This document shows, piece after piece, positions 26,892 through 35,204 of a stretch of 64,000 nt of DNA. The stretch spans positions 248,001 through 312,000 of the forward strand of contig NZ_RCOG02000006.1 in the NCBI RefSeq assembly GCF_009663685.2, written 5' to 3'. The notes under the pieces were generated by a model. The model searched no databases and had not been told where the DNA came from. It was given only the letters and a program-made list of their open reading frames with translations. The first letter of the stretch is position 1, and every line of letters begins with the position of its first letter. The DNA is from Cupriavidus sp. U2. GTDB taxonomy: Bacteria > Pseudomonadota > Gammaproteobacteria > Burkholderiales > Burkholderiaceae. The position numbers and the translations under genes are program-made.

Positions 26892-28160
26892 TCAGTTCCA
26901 GGAATGCCGCTTGGGCAGCGCGTTGTTCAGGTGATAGTTGCCGATCAGATGCAGCTTCCAGCGCACCGGATCGTGCAGCGTATGAGTGCGGGCATTGCGC
27001 CAGTGGCGGTCAAGGTTGTGCCTGGCACGCGTGGCCGACGAGCCGGCCAGCTCGAACAGCTTCTCGCTCGCATGCAATGCGGCCTCGGTGGTCAGAACCT
27101 TGGCTTCGGCCACGGCAACCGACGCGCGGGCGCTCGATGCGTCGGTGAGCGGCTGTGCGGCGATCTCGTCCAGCGTCAGCCCGGCTTCGCGCAGCACGGC
27201 GCGGGCGCCTTCGATGTCGATGGCCAGCCGGCCCACGTCTGCGATCAGGTGGGGGTCATCGGTGGCGCGTGCCACGCCGGCATCGACCCAGGGGCGGGCG
27301 TGTTCGCGCACGAAGGCCACCGCATCGTCAAAGGCCGCCTGGGCGATACCCAGGTCGATGGCGGCCTGGATCAGTTGCGAGTTGGGGCCATAGAGCCCGG
27401 GCTTGCCGGCAAGTTGCCAGAGCGGGATCACGTCATCGGGCGCGATGGATACCTGGTCGAATACCACGGTGCCGCTGGCGGTGGTGCGCTGGCCGAAGGA
27501 TGACCAGTCGTCGATCACGGTCAGGCCGGCGGCGTCGCGCGGCACCCAGACCTGCACGGGGCGGTCATCGTCGTCCAGCGCCCGCGTCGGCACGCGATGC
27601 GCGTACAACGCCCCCGTCGAGTAGTAACGCTTGCCGCTGAGCCGCAACCCCTGGGCCGTCCGCTGCAGGCGCGTGGTGCCATCCAGGATGGTGCGGCTGC
27701 CCGCCGAACGCCGCTCGGGACCGGCATTGCCAAGCCGCTGGCCGGCCAGTACTTCGGCATAAAAGCGTCGCTGCTGTGCATCGGTCCCGGCCTCGCGCAG
27801 TACGCCAAGCAGGCCAAAGTGATTTTGCGGAATCTGGCCCAGCGATGCGTCGGCCGCGCTGAGGATTGCAAAGACCTCGGCCAGCGTCGCGAACGACACG
27901 TCGGCGCCGCCATGGGCCTTGGGCACCGTGATGCCGCCCAGACCGCTCTCGGACCACAGATCCAGCTCGTCCCATGGCAGCACACGTTCACGATCGCGGG
28001 CCGATGCGCCCTGTCGATAGATGCCGGCCAGCGTATGCGCGGCTTCGATGGCTTCGGCGTCGGTGCGGATGCGTCGCACGCGGGACGGGTCGGGCGGGCG
28101 CGGCTCGCGCCGGCCTGTGGTGGCGGGCGCCACCGCGTGAATGTCGGAAAGGTCGGTCAT
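26892..28160 (-). CDS. SfnB-family acyl-CoA-dehydrogenase-like flavoprotein (copy 2)
   Basis: A 422-residue paralogue of the next gene with the same landmarks: VLPWDELDLWSESGLGGITVPKAHGG, SLGQIPQNHFGLLG, RYYSTGALYAHR and HWRNARTHTLHDPVRWKLHLIGN. The start at 28160 (MTDLSDIHAV) is the last ATG before the conserved part; the frame extends upstream to 28475 without a better start. It is the first gene of the operon SfnB-SfnB-LLM-MetQ. Two similar but unequal SfnB proteins may act on successive oxidation steps or on different sulfones. The 238 bp upstream should hold the operon promoter, but I could not assign one with confidence. Confidence 0.9.
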   Translation of the reverse strand: MTDLSDIHAVAPATTGRREPRPPDPSRVRRIRTDAEAIEAAHTLAGIYRQGASARDRERVLPWDELDLWSESGLGGITVPKAHGGADVSFATLAEVFAILSAADASLGQIPQNHFGLLGVLREAGTDAQQRRFYAEVLAGQRLGNAGPERRSAGSRTILDGTTRLQRTAQGLRLSGKRYYSTGALYAHRVPTRALDDDDRPVQVWVPRDAAGLTVIDDWSSFGQRTTASGTVVFDQVSIAPDDVIPLWQLAGKPGLYGPNSQLIQAAIDLGIAQAAFDDAVAFVREHARPWVDAGVARATDDPHLIADVGRLAIDIEGARAVLREAGLTLDEIAAQPLTDASSARASVAVAEAKVLTTEAALHASEKLFELAGSSATRARHNLDRHWRNARTHTLHDPVRWKLHLIGNYHLNNALPKRHSWN

Positions 28161-28398
28161 GGCGTATCGATGGAATGCGCGGCGCGGGCTGGCGGTCCGC
28201 CCGCCCTGTGCGGTGTCATCAGCCAGGGCCCCGGCGCGGCATGGTTCCGACACCATACTGCGGCGGGTCCGGTACACGAACGACGCGTTTTTTCTATCCA
28301 AACGCGACCGGAGCGCATAAGGCCATGCGCATTCCGTCGATCGGCGGCAATGCCGCGCGCAGGATGGCCGCCCTGGTGGCGCGGCGGCGCCGGCCGCG

Positions 28399-28542
28399 CT
28401 AGCCTTTGCGCCGGCGGCCTGGCGCATCCACCCGATACTGGCCGGGCATGCCCTTCCAGGCGCAGCGGTCGCCACCGCCGCCCAGTTCGCACGCCAGCGC
28501 CGACAACATCATGGTGGCCAGTATCAGCAGTCGATGCAGCAT
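28399..28542 (-). CDS. Possible 47-residue secreted or membrane peptide
   Basis: A short frame directly after the exported alpha/beta hydrolase on the same strand, with 10 bp between them. It begins MLHRLLILATMMLSALAC, a good signal-peptide-like hydrophobic stretch that ends at a Cys; the preceding ALA is close to, but not a perfect, lipobox. The remaining 29 residues are Gly/Arg-rich and contain a second Cys. It may be a small lipoprotein co-expressed with the hydrolase. Evidence is limited to position and the N-terminal pattern. Confidence 0.35.
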   Translation of the reverse strand: MLHRLLILATMMLSALACELGGGGDRCAWKGMPGQYRVDAPGRRRKG

Positions 28543-28552
28543 GGTGGCCCGG

Positions 28553-29605
28553 TTACTTGCGGTCGATGTCGAGCACGGCCTGCGCAAACGCCGTGGGCGC
28601 TTCCTGCGGCAGGTTGTGGCCGATGCCGCCCGTGATGTCGCGATGCTCGTAGCGCCCCGTGAACTTGCTCTTGTAGGCGCTGGGCGCCGGGTGCGGCGCA
28701 CCGTTGGCGTCGCCTTCCATCGTGATGGTGGGCACGCTGATGGTGGGCCCCGTGGCGAGCTTCTTCTCGATGTCGTCGAACTTCGACTCGCCCTCGACCA
28801 GGCCCATGCGCCAGCGGTAGTTGTGAATCGTGATGGCCACGTGGTCGGTGTTGTCCAGCGACACGGCGCTGCGCGCGAACGTGGCGTCGTCGAACTTCCA
28901 CTGCGGCGACGCGAGCTTCCAGATCAGCTTGGCAAAGTCATGCGTGTACTTCGTGTAGCCCGCCGCGCCGCGCTCCGTGGCGAAGTAGAACTGATACCAC
29001 CATTGCAGTTCGGCCTCGGGCGGCAGTGGCAGCTTGCCGGCAGCCTGGCTGCCGATCAGGTAGCCGCTGACCGAGACCAGGCCACGGCAGCGGTCGGGCC
29101 ACAGCGCGGCCATGATGTCGGCGGTGCGGGCGCCCCAGTCGAAGCCGGCCACGACCGCGGTGCGGATCTTGAGCGCGTCCATCAGCGCGATCATGTCGAC
29201 CGCGATGGCGGACGGCTGGCCGTTGCGCTTGGTCTCCGGCGACAGGAACGTGGTGGTGCCGTAGCCGCGCAGGTGCGGGATGATCACGCGGTAGCCACGC
29301 TGTGCCAGCAGGGGCGCGACATCGACGAAGGCGTGAATGTCGTACGGCCAGCCGTGCAGGAGCAGGGCCACCGGGCCGTCGGCCGGGCCCAGTTCGGCAT
29401 AGCCGACGTTGAGCACGCCGGCGTTGACCTGCTTGATGGTGGCGAACGACGTATGCGAGCCGGGCGTGACCGGCGCCAGTGGCGCGGCCTTCGACACGCC
29501 CGACTGCGCGTGCGCGGAACCGATCACGCCAAGCTGGGCGGCAGCCAGCGCCAGGCCGGCGGTGCCAAGAAAGTTGCGGCGCGGCAAATCGATGGTCTTG
29601 CTCAT
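28553..29605 (-). CDS. Tat-exported alpha/beta hydrolase (epoxide-hydrolase-like)
   Basis: A 350-residue alpha/beta hydrolase with an N-terminal twin-arginine signal (PRRNFLGTAGLALAAAQLG, cleavage near AHAQ), so it folds in the cytoplasm and works in the periplasm. The oxyanion-hole block LLLHGWPYD is followed by a nucleophile elbow AGFDWGARTA with Asp as nucleophile, as in epoxide hydrolases and haloalkane dehalogenases. The catalytic His is in GGIGHNLPQE near the end. AAAGGAG lies before the ATG. It sits at one edge of the regulator-rich region, and a tandem repeat and a dyad lie 240-265 bp upstream. The substrate is unknown. Confidence 0.9.
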   Translation of the reverse strand: MSKTIDLPRRNFLGTAGLALAAAQLGVIGSAHAQSGVSKAAPLAPVTPGSHTSFATIKQVNAGVLNVGYAELGPADGPVALLLHGWPYDIHAFVDVAPLLAQRGYRVIIPHLRGYGTTTFLSPETKRNGQPSAIAVDMIALMDALKIRTAVVAGFDWGARTADIMAALWPDRCRGLVSVSGYLIGSQAAGKLPLPPEAELQWWYQFYFATERGAAGYTKYTHDFAKLIWKLASPQWKFDDATFARSAVSLDNTDHVAITIHNYRWRMGLVEGESKFDDIEKKLATGPTISVPTITMEGDANGAPHPAPSAYKSKFTGRYEHRDITGGIGHNLPQEAPTAFAQAVLDIDRK

Positions 29606-30001
29606 GTTTTCTCCTTTGCGTCTGACGCTAGCGTTCTACTTCGAGGGTGGCTTGTATTTCGCTTCTATCGGGCCGAAGCGCCCTCCCACATCGCCTTGTC
29701 GAAGGGCTCGGGATGGGCCTTCGACGGACGGCCCGTGCTGGAGGGTTGGCACGAGTCTAGGGAGGTGCCGCAAGCCGCATGTGTCGGCCTGCCCCGTTTT
29801 TGTATCGCTGTGTATGCAGACCCGGGCGGCACGATATGCGGATACAAATCCGCCGCTCAAATCCGCCCCATACGTCTTTGGTATGACCCCGGCATGCCGA
29901 TGCGCTACGGCTGTCGGACCAACGGGCAATGCACACCGGGGACGGGCATGCCTACCATGTACGCACGGGGCACGCGGGTGTTGGCCCTGGGGAGAGACAT
30001 C
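29606..30001. promoter_or_regulatory. Divergent intergenic region with tandem repeat and dyad
   Basis: The 396 bp between the exported hydrolase and the small plus-strand gene hold no supported protein. Two elements stand out. CAAATCCGCC occurs twice in tandem at 29845-29854 and 29858-29867. A dyad, CATAC-N7-GTATG, follows immediately at 29869-29885; it can also be read as TACG-N5-GGTA. Elements with the same halves occur near 44640, 44760 and 52473. Together they look like a binding site for a NarL/FixJ-type regulator. Confidence 0.5.
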
Positions 30002-30241
30002 ATGGATCAAGCCAATGGGCTCGAACTGGTCCGGCTGCGCGCGGCGGCGTCTGCACTGAGCCAGGACGCACGGCTGTGGCGCTGGTTTTCCGACCAGATG
30101 GAAGAGCACCGGCTCATTTGCGAACGCAACCGGGACTGGTGGCATATCACCGTCGCCGGGCGCGAACTGGCCTGCGACCGATCCTTCGATGTCGCCGTGC
30201 GCGCGGCCTACGCGCTGAGCCGCGCGCTGGAAGCCGTGTAG
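30002..30241 (+). CDS. Small conserved-looking hypothetical protein
   Basis: A 79-residue protein that begins MDQANGLELVRLRAAASALSQ and has the central block WWHITVAGRELACDRSFDVAVRAAYAL. GGAGAGA lies just before the ATG. The pattern of alternating polar and hydrophobic residues suggests a compact alpha+beta fold; there are no membrane segments, Cys clusters or known motifs. It lies between the divergent exported hydrolase and the FixJ-type regulator and may be expressed from the region that carries the dyad at 29869. No function can be assigned. Confidence 0.65.
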   Translation: MDQANGLELVRLRAAASALSQDARLWRWFSDQMEEHRLICERNRDWWHITVAGRELACDRSFDVAVRAAYALSRALEAV

Positions 30242-30299
30242 CCGTCGTTGCCGGGGCGCCATGGGGCCCCTCTGCGGCGCCAGCACCACACAGTCGTTT

Positions 30300-30386
30300 G
30301 CAATTTCATCGAAAGCGTCGATAATTCCGCTTCGCGTTGGGCGGGCCGACGTCGATATCGCGCCGTTTCCCGGCAATTTCATCGAA
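30300..30386 (+). repeat. 14-bp direct repeat upstream of the first FixJ-type regulator
   Basis: GCAATTTCATCGAA occurs at 30300-30313 and again, identically, at 30373-30386, 73 bp (about seven helical turns) apart. Both copies lie in the 263-bp leader of the response-regulator gene that starts at 30505. AT-rich repeats of this length are unusual in this GC-rich DNA and suggest an operator pair. Confidence 0.6.
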
Positions 30387-30504
30387 TCCTTGTGCATCTT
30401 CGGTCATCTGGCTGGAGCGCGGTCCGTTCTGCTGCGTCAGGCGCAGCGCCTGGGGCCGCCCCCGCAAGCCCCGGGCAGAACGTCCATGCATAGTGAGAAC
30501 CACG

Positions 30505-31197
30505 ATGAACAGCAGTGCCGCCTTGATGCGGGAATCGACCGACGACGGTGTCGTACTGGTCGTCGATGACGACCTCGACGTGCGGCGTGCCCTCTCGGGG
30601 CTGTTCCGCTCGGTCGGGCTCGCCAGCGAGTCCTTTAGCTCGGGCGAGGAACTGCTGGCCCACGAATTTCCGGACCAACCCACCTGCATCGTGCTCGATG
30701 TGCGCCTGCGCGGCGCCAGCGGGCTGGACCTGCAGGGTCATCTCAACCGCGCCGGCAAGAGCGCGTCGATCGTGTTCATCTCGGGCTACGGCGACGTGCC
30801 GATGACCGTGGCCGCCATGAAGGCGGGCGCCGTCAATTTCATCGCCAAGCCGTTCCGCGAACAGGATCTGCTCGATGCCGTCAACGAGGCATTGCAGCGC
30901 GACCGCGACCGCCGCCAGGCCAGCTCGCAGACCCAGCTGCTGCGCGAGCGCCTCGATACCCTGACCAGCCGCGAGCGCGAAGTCATGAAGCTGCTGGTCC
31001 ACGGCCTGATGAACAAGGAAGTGGCGGACGAACTCGGCATCAGCCAGGCCACCGTCAAGATCTACCGCGGGCAGGCCATGCGCAAGATGCAGGCGCGAAC
31101 CTTTGCCGAACTGATTCTCATGGCCCAGGCACTGGGCATGGTGACGCCGGGCACAGGCCCCGGCGGCGACGGCGGCCCGGACGCCGACGCGGACTGA
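30505..31197 (+). CDS. FixJ/NarL-type response regulator (first)
   Basis: A 230-residue two-domain regulator. The receiver (about 15-130) has the acidic pair Asp21-Asp22, the phospho-acceptor Asp65 (IVLDVRLRGASGLD), the switch Ser/Thr region FISGYGD and Lys in FIAKPF. A linker leads to a LuxR-type HTH (about 165-225): LTSREREVMKLLVHGLMNKEVADELGISQATVKIYRGQAMRKM. The ATG at 30505 is chosen because the receiver starts soon after it; the frame is open upstream. No kinase is adjacent; the likely phosphodonors are the giant sensors at 11.1-16.4 and 38.6-44.1 kb. It converges with the flavin monooxygenase gene. Confidence 0.93.
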   Translation: MNSSAALMRESTDDGVVLVVDDDLDVRRALSGLFRSVGLASESFSSGEELLAHEFPDQPTCIVLDVRLRGASGLDLQGHLNRAGKSASIVFISGYGDVPMTVAAMKAGAVNFIAKPFREQDLLDAVNEALQRDRDRRQASSQTQLLRERLDTLTSREREVMKLLVHGLMNKEVADELGISQATVKIYRGQAMRKMQARTFAELILMAQALGMVTPGTGPGGDGGPDADAD

Positions 31198-31224
31198 TGG
31201 GAAAGTCATGCCGGCCAGCACCGT

Positions 31225-32391
31225 TCAGGCGGGCTGCGCCGCGCCCATGATCCGCTGACCCAGTGCGATCCCCCACTTGACCAGGCGCCGGTCGGCCGGC
31301 AGCTGGTCCTGTTCCCACGCAGCCAGCGCCGGGTCGATACCGCCCGCACCGTCCGCCTTGTCAACGGCGCGCCCCTGCAGCGCCCGCGCCAGCGCCACGG
31401 CATTGGCCGCGGCCTTGCCGGCCCCGGCGCCGGTGTGCGGGCGCGCGACGAACGCTGCGTCGCCCAGCAGCACCACGCGCCCGAACACCATGCGTGGGGC
31501 CTCGTAGTCGTGAATCAGCTGCAGGAACGGATCGGGCGTGGCGGTGACCAGCCCCGCCAGCGCGGGCGCCAGCACATCCAGCGCGCCCATCTGGAGGTTG
31601 CGTATCTCGGCATCGCGCATGGCGCCGGGCGGCAGGGAATAGTTGTGGCGCTGGCCCACGCGGTCCTGCAGCAGCGCATCGAGTTCCGGCCCCTGCGCGA
31701 TCTTGCGATACCAGACCCAGTTCTGCCGGCGCTCGCCGGGCCGCACGCTGCCGTCTTCGCCCGGAATCCGGTACGACAGGAACTGGTGCGCCCGGCCGTC
31801 CTGGAACACGAAGCTGTTGCGCAGCAACGGCTCGCTGATGCTCGGGAGCGCCGTTTCGGGCAGAACGCCGCGCCACGCGGCATATCCGGCGTAGGTGGGC
31901 CGGGCACCGGGCAGCAGCTGTGCGCGCACCGCCGACAGCGGGCCGTCGGCGCCAATCAGCAGGTCGCCTTCTTCGGCGTGGCCCGACGCAAAGCGCGCCG
32001 TTACCCGGCTGCCATGCTGCGCGAACGCCGTGAAGGTTTCGCCGGCACGCAGCGTGGCGGGGTCCACGGCGCGGCGCAGGCGCAGGTAGAGGCCGTTCCA
32101 GGCGATCTGGGTCTGCGGCATGTACGCGCGTCGCTCGGCGCCGTTTCGGTCCACGAACACGCGGTCGCGCGACGGCACGCCGAAATCGGCGCCCGGATCG
32201 ATCCCGGCGAAGTCGAGCGCGTCGATAACCGCTGGCTGCAGCACCAGGCCGCCGCCACGGCTGTCCAGTTCCTGGGGAGACCGCTCGAAGACGACGACGT
32301 CCCAGCCGGCTGCCCGCAGGCAGACGGCGCTGAACAGGCCGCCAAGCGAGCCGCCGATGACGATGGCGCGGGGGCGTGGTGGTGTGCGCAT
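31225..32391 (-). CDS. FAD-dependent aromatic (pyridine-type) monooxygenase
   Basis: A 388-residue class A flavoprotein monooxygenase. The FAD-binding GGSLGGLFSAVCLRAAGWDVVVFER is at 13-37, the DG motif is LLIGADGPLSAVR, and the second FAD motif is VVLLGDAAFVARPHTGAGAGKAAANA. The length, the LDSRGGGLVLQP block and the YAAWRGVLPE block fit the 2,6-dihydroxypyridine 3-hydroxylase-like group. It is the last gene of the operon cytochrome c, 2Fe-2S subunit, Mo subunit, monooxygenase. In nicotinate-type pathways a molybdenum hydroxylase adds oxygen next to the ring nitrogen and such a flavoprotein hydroxylates next, so an N-heterocyclic substrate is a reasonable inference. Confidence 0.88.
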   Translation of the reverse strand: MRTPPRPRAIVIGGSLGGLFSAVCLRAAGWDVVVFERSPQELDSRGGGLVLQPAVIDALDFAGIDPGADFGVPSRDRVFVDRNGAERRAYMPQTQIAWNGLYLRLRRAVDPATLRAGETFTAFAQHGSRVTARFASGHAEEGDLLIGADGPLSAVRAQLLPGARPTYAGYAAWRGVLPETALPSISEPLLRNSFVFQDGRAHQFLSYRIPGEDGSVRPGERRQNWVWYRKIAQGPELDALLQDRVGQRHNYSLPPGAMRDAEIRNLQMGALDVLAPALAGLVTATPDPFLQLIHDYEAPRMVFGRVVLLGDAAFVARPHTGAGAGKAAANAVALARALQGRAVDKADGAGGIDPALAAWEQDQLPADRRLVKWGIALGQRIMGAAQPA

Positions 32392-32442
32392 GGTTGACTC
32401 CGGGTGGAAACGAGATATGTGGAATGGGGACGGGAAAGCGGC

Positions 32443-34716
32443 TCAGGGCGCAATCAGGTGGCGCAGCCGCTCGCCGGCCAGCGGCATGTCGCGCAGGCGC
32501 TGGCCCGTGGCATCGAACAGGGCGTTGCCGATGGCGCCCGCGGTCGGGCCCATGGCCGCTTCGGCCACGCCCAGGAACGGGGTACCGGGGCGATCCACCA
32601 GATGCACGCGCACCTGCGCGGGTACCGCGGAAAAGCGCAGGATCGGATAGCTGCCCCAGTCGAAGCTGCGCACGCCATTGGCATCGAAGCGCAGTTGCTC
32701 GTAGAGCGTCCAGCTCGCCGATTGCAGGATGCCGCCCTCGATCTGGTTGCGCACGCCATCGGGATTGACGATCTGTCCACAGTCCACCGCCACGTCGGCG
32801 CGTGTCAGCCGAACCTGGCCCGTATCGCGTTCCACGGCCACTTCCACCGCCATCGCCACGTAGGCCATCAGGTTCTTGTACTTGCCGAAGGCGAAACCCA
32901 CGCCGTGTCCGGGCTTGCGCTGGCGGCGCGGCCAACCGAACCGCTGTGCCGCCAGGCGGATCACGTCGAGCGCGCGGGGGTCGTCCATGTGGCGGATGCG
33001 GAATGCCACCGGGTCGGTGCCAGCCGCACGCGCCAGGTCGTCCATGAAGGTCTCGATGGTGAACACGTTCATGTGCGCGCCCAGTGACCGCATGGCCGAC
33101 GTGCGTAGCGGCATGGTCGGCGAGAAGTTGTTGACGATATGGCTCGCGAGCAGCCGGTAGAGCGGAATCGCGTTGCGGTCGCCGCCGCCCTCGGGTTGCA
33201 GCATCGGCGTGGACGGGGCCGGCTTGAACGGCCGTGCCAGCTGCGTGGCAGGCAGCAGCCGGCCGGCGTTGACCACCCGTTCGTTGTGGGAGCTGCTCCA
33301 CAGCGCATAGTCCCAATCGACGATCGTGCCGTCGGCCGACAGCGATGCCTTGACGTGCGTAACCATGGCCGGCGTGAAGTGGTCCCACATGTGTTCCTGG
33401 TCGCGCATCCATTGCACGCGCACCGGGCGCCCCGGCAGGGCGCGGGCCAGCAGCGCGGCGTGCGCGGCCACGTCGTCGGCGCCGTTGTGGCCATAGCAGC
33501 CCGAGCCTTCCACATGCACGCAGCGGACGGCATCCTTCGGCAGCGACAACATCTCGGCCAGGCCGTCGCGCAGCGGGTAGACCCCTTGCGAATGGGTCCA
33601 GACGGTCAGCTTGCCGTCCTGCAGATGCCCCACGGCGCACGACGGGCCGATCGATCCGTGCATCAGGTAGCGTTTCGTGCAGGTGGCCTCCAGTGTCTTC
33701 GCCGCCGGCGGCATCGGCGCCCTGGTGTCGGCAATCACGATGCGCTCCGTGGCGATCTGGCGCAACTGCGCCGCCACCTGGTCTGGCTGGGGCAGGGCGC
33801 GGCCCTTGCCCCAACGGCAACCGGCCGACAGCGCGCGCTGGGCCTGCACCGCCTGCCATTCGCGCCGGGCCACCACGGCCAGCATGCTGCCGTCGCGCAC
33901 GATGGCGATAAAGCCGGGCGTGGCGCGCGCGCCGGCTTCGTCCACGGACAGCAGTGGCGCATCGTAGGCCGGCGGCAGGACCACGCGGGCATGCACCATG
34001 CCGGGCATCTTCAGGTCCTGCACGTAGCTGGGTCCACCGGTTACCTTGCCGGGGATATCGAGGCGCGGCATGGCGGTGCCGATCACGGTGAACGATGCCG
34101 GATCGCGCAGCGGCGACGTCGGCGTGGCCATCGTGTGCAAGTTCACATGCGGCAGCAGTTCGGCAAACGTGACCGAGCGGCCATCGCGGGCCGCGATGCG
34201 CGCGTCGCGCGCGGTCAGCGTGGCCGGGTCCGCGCGCAGCACGCGCGCGGCGGCATCGGTCATCAGGCCGCGTACCTGTGCGGCGGCATGCAGCAGCGCG
34301 CTGCCGCTGTCGGCCATCGTGTGGCTGCCGGCGGTCAGTCCTTCGTCGGGCAGCCGCACGGTGTCGGCCGTCAGGAACGTGATGCGGCGCGGATCGATCT
34401 GCAGTTCCTCGGCGGCCACCTGCAGCAGCGCGGTGCGAATACCGGTACCGAGTTCGACCTTGCCCGTATGGACGGTGACGGCGTTGTCGGGCGCCACGCG
34501 GATCCAGGCGTCCAGATAGGGGTTGGTCTTCAGGCTGCCGGGCAGCTTTTCGAGCCCCTTGCCCACGTGAATGGCCGCGCCTTCGTCGGCCAGCACCATC
34601 TGCGCCAGCGCCTGCCTGCCCGGCAGCAGCGAGAAGCCCACCAGCAGCGAGCCGGACACCATGAAGGCGCGTCGGCCGGGATTGGCCACGTTCGCGATGT
34701 CGTCTGCGGGGTTCAT
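32443..34716 (-). CDS. Molybdenum hydroxylase, molybdopterin-binding large subunit (IorB-like)
   Basis: A 757-residue subunit of the xanthine-oxidase family in the IorB/aldehyde-dehydrogenase branch. The N-terminal GRRAFMVSGSLLVGFSLLPGRQALAQ is a twin-arginine signal, so the complex is exported. Family blocks are VAPDNAVTVHTGKVELGTGIRTALLQVAAEEL and YVQDLKMPGMVHARVV. The C-terminal GVAEAAMGPTAGAIGNALFDATG holds the catalytic Glu. It starts inside the stop codon of the 2Fe-2S subunit gene (TGATG). With that subunit and the triheme cytochrome it forms a periplasmic dehydrogenase that hydroxylates an N-heterocycle or oxidises an aldehyde and feeds electrons to the respiratory chain. Confidence 0.92.
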   Translation of the reverse strand: MNPADDIANVANPGRRAFMVSGSLLVGFSLLPGRQALAQMVLADEGAAIHVGKGLEKLPGSLKTNPYLDAWIRVAPDNAVTVHTGKVELGTGIRTALLQVAAEELQIDPRRITFLTADTVRLPDEGLTAGSHTMADSGSALLHAAAQVRGLMTDAAARVLRADPATLTARDARIAARDGRSVTFAELLPHVNLHTMATPTSPLRDPASFTVIGTAMPRLDIPGKVTGGPSYVQDLKMPGMVHARVVLPPAYDAPLLSVDEAGARATPGFIAIVRDGSMLAVVARREWQAVQAQRALSAGCRWGKGRALPQPDQVAAQLRQIATERIVIADTRAPMPPAAKTLEATCTKRYLMHGSIGPSCAVGHLQDGKLTVWTHSQGVYPLRDGLAEMLSLPKDAVRCVHVEGSGCYGHNGADDVAAHAALLARALPGRPVRVQWMRDQEHMWDHFTPAMVTHVKASLSADGTIVDWDYALWSSSHNERVVNAGRLLPATQLARPFKPAPSTPMLQPEGGGDRNAIPLYRLLASHIVNNFSPTMPLRTSAMRSLGAHMNVFTIETFMDDLARAAGTDPVAFRIRHMDDPRALDVIRLAAQRFGWPRRQRKPGHGVGFAFGKYKNLMAYVAMAVEVAVERDTGQVRLTRADVAVDCGQIVNPDGVRNQIEGGILQSASWTLYEQLRFDANGVRSFDWGSYPILRFSAVPAQVRVHLVDRPGTPFLGVAEAAMGPTAGAIGNALFDATGQRLRDMPLAGERLRHLIAP

Positions 34717-35204
34717 CACGCGGCCTCCGTGGCGGGTTTGATGCCGGCCTTGCCGGCATCCGCCACTGCGCGGATGGCTGCGAGGATGCGCATATGCGTG
34801 CCGCAACGGCACAGGTTGGGCTCCATGTGCGCGCGGATCTCGGCATCGTCCGGATGCGGGTTGCGATCGAGCAGCGCCTGGGCGCGCATGATCATGCCGG
34901 CGATGCAGTAGCCGCATTGCGCCGCCTGGTGATCGATGAACGCCTGCTGCAACGCGCCGGGCTTGCGCGTGGTGCCAAGGCCCTCGATGGTACGCACCTG
35001 GCGCTTGCCCACGGCCGACACCGGCAGCAGGCACGAGAACGTCGGCTGGCCATCGACGATCACGGTACAGGCGCCGCATTGGCCCAGGCCGCAGCCGAAC
35101 TTCGCGCCGTTGAGCCCCAGGTCTTCGCGCAAGGCATAGAGCAGCGGCGTGGCGGGATCGATGTCGAGGGAATGGGTGCTGCCGTTGACGGTGAGCTTGA
35201 TCAT
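34716..35204 (-). CDS. Molybdenum hydroxylase, [2Fe-2S] small subunit (IorA-like)
   Basis: A 162-residue iron-sulfur subunit. It carries two clusters: a plant-ferredoxin type, FGCGLGQCGACTVIVDG with a further Cys in TFSCLLP, and a C-terminal four-helix cluster with QCGYCIAGMI and CRCGTHMRI. The protein has no export signal, so it would cross the membrane with its Tat-signal partner. ATGA and TGATG overlaps at both ends tie it to the cytochrome and Mo subunits, the arrangement expected for three subunits of one complex. The length is normal for the family. Confidence 0.95.
   Translation of the reverse strand: MIKLTVNGSTHSLDIDPATPLLYALREDLGLNGAKFGCGLGQCGACTVIVDGQPTFSCLLPVSAVGKRQVRTIEGLGTTRKPGALQQAFIDHQAAQCGYCIAGMIMRAQALLDRNPHPDDAEIRAHMEPNLCRCGTHMRILAAIRAVADAGKAGIKPATEAA

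Noticed and set aside
31361..34846. An 1161-codon minus-strand frame across the monooxygenase and molybdenum-subunit genes
   Set aside because: It runs in the wrong frame through two well-identified genes and yields an Arg/Ala-rich sequence without motifs.
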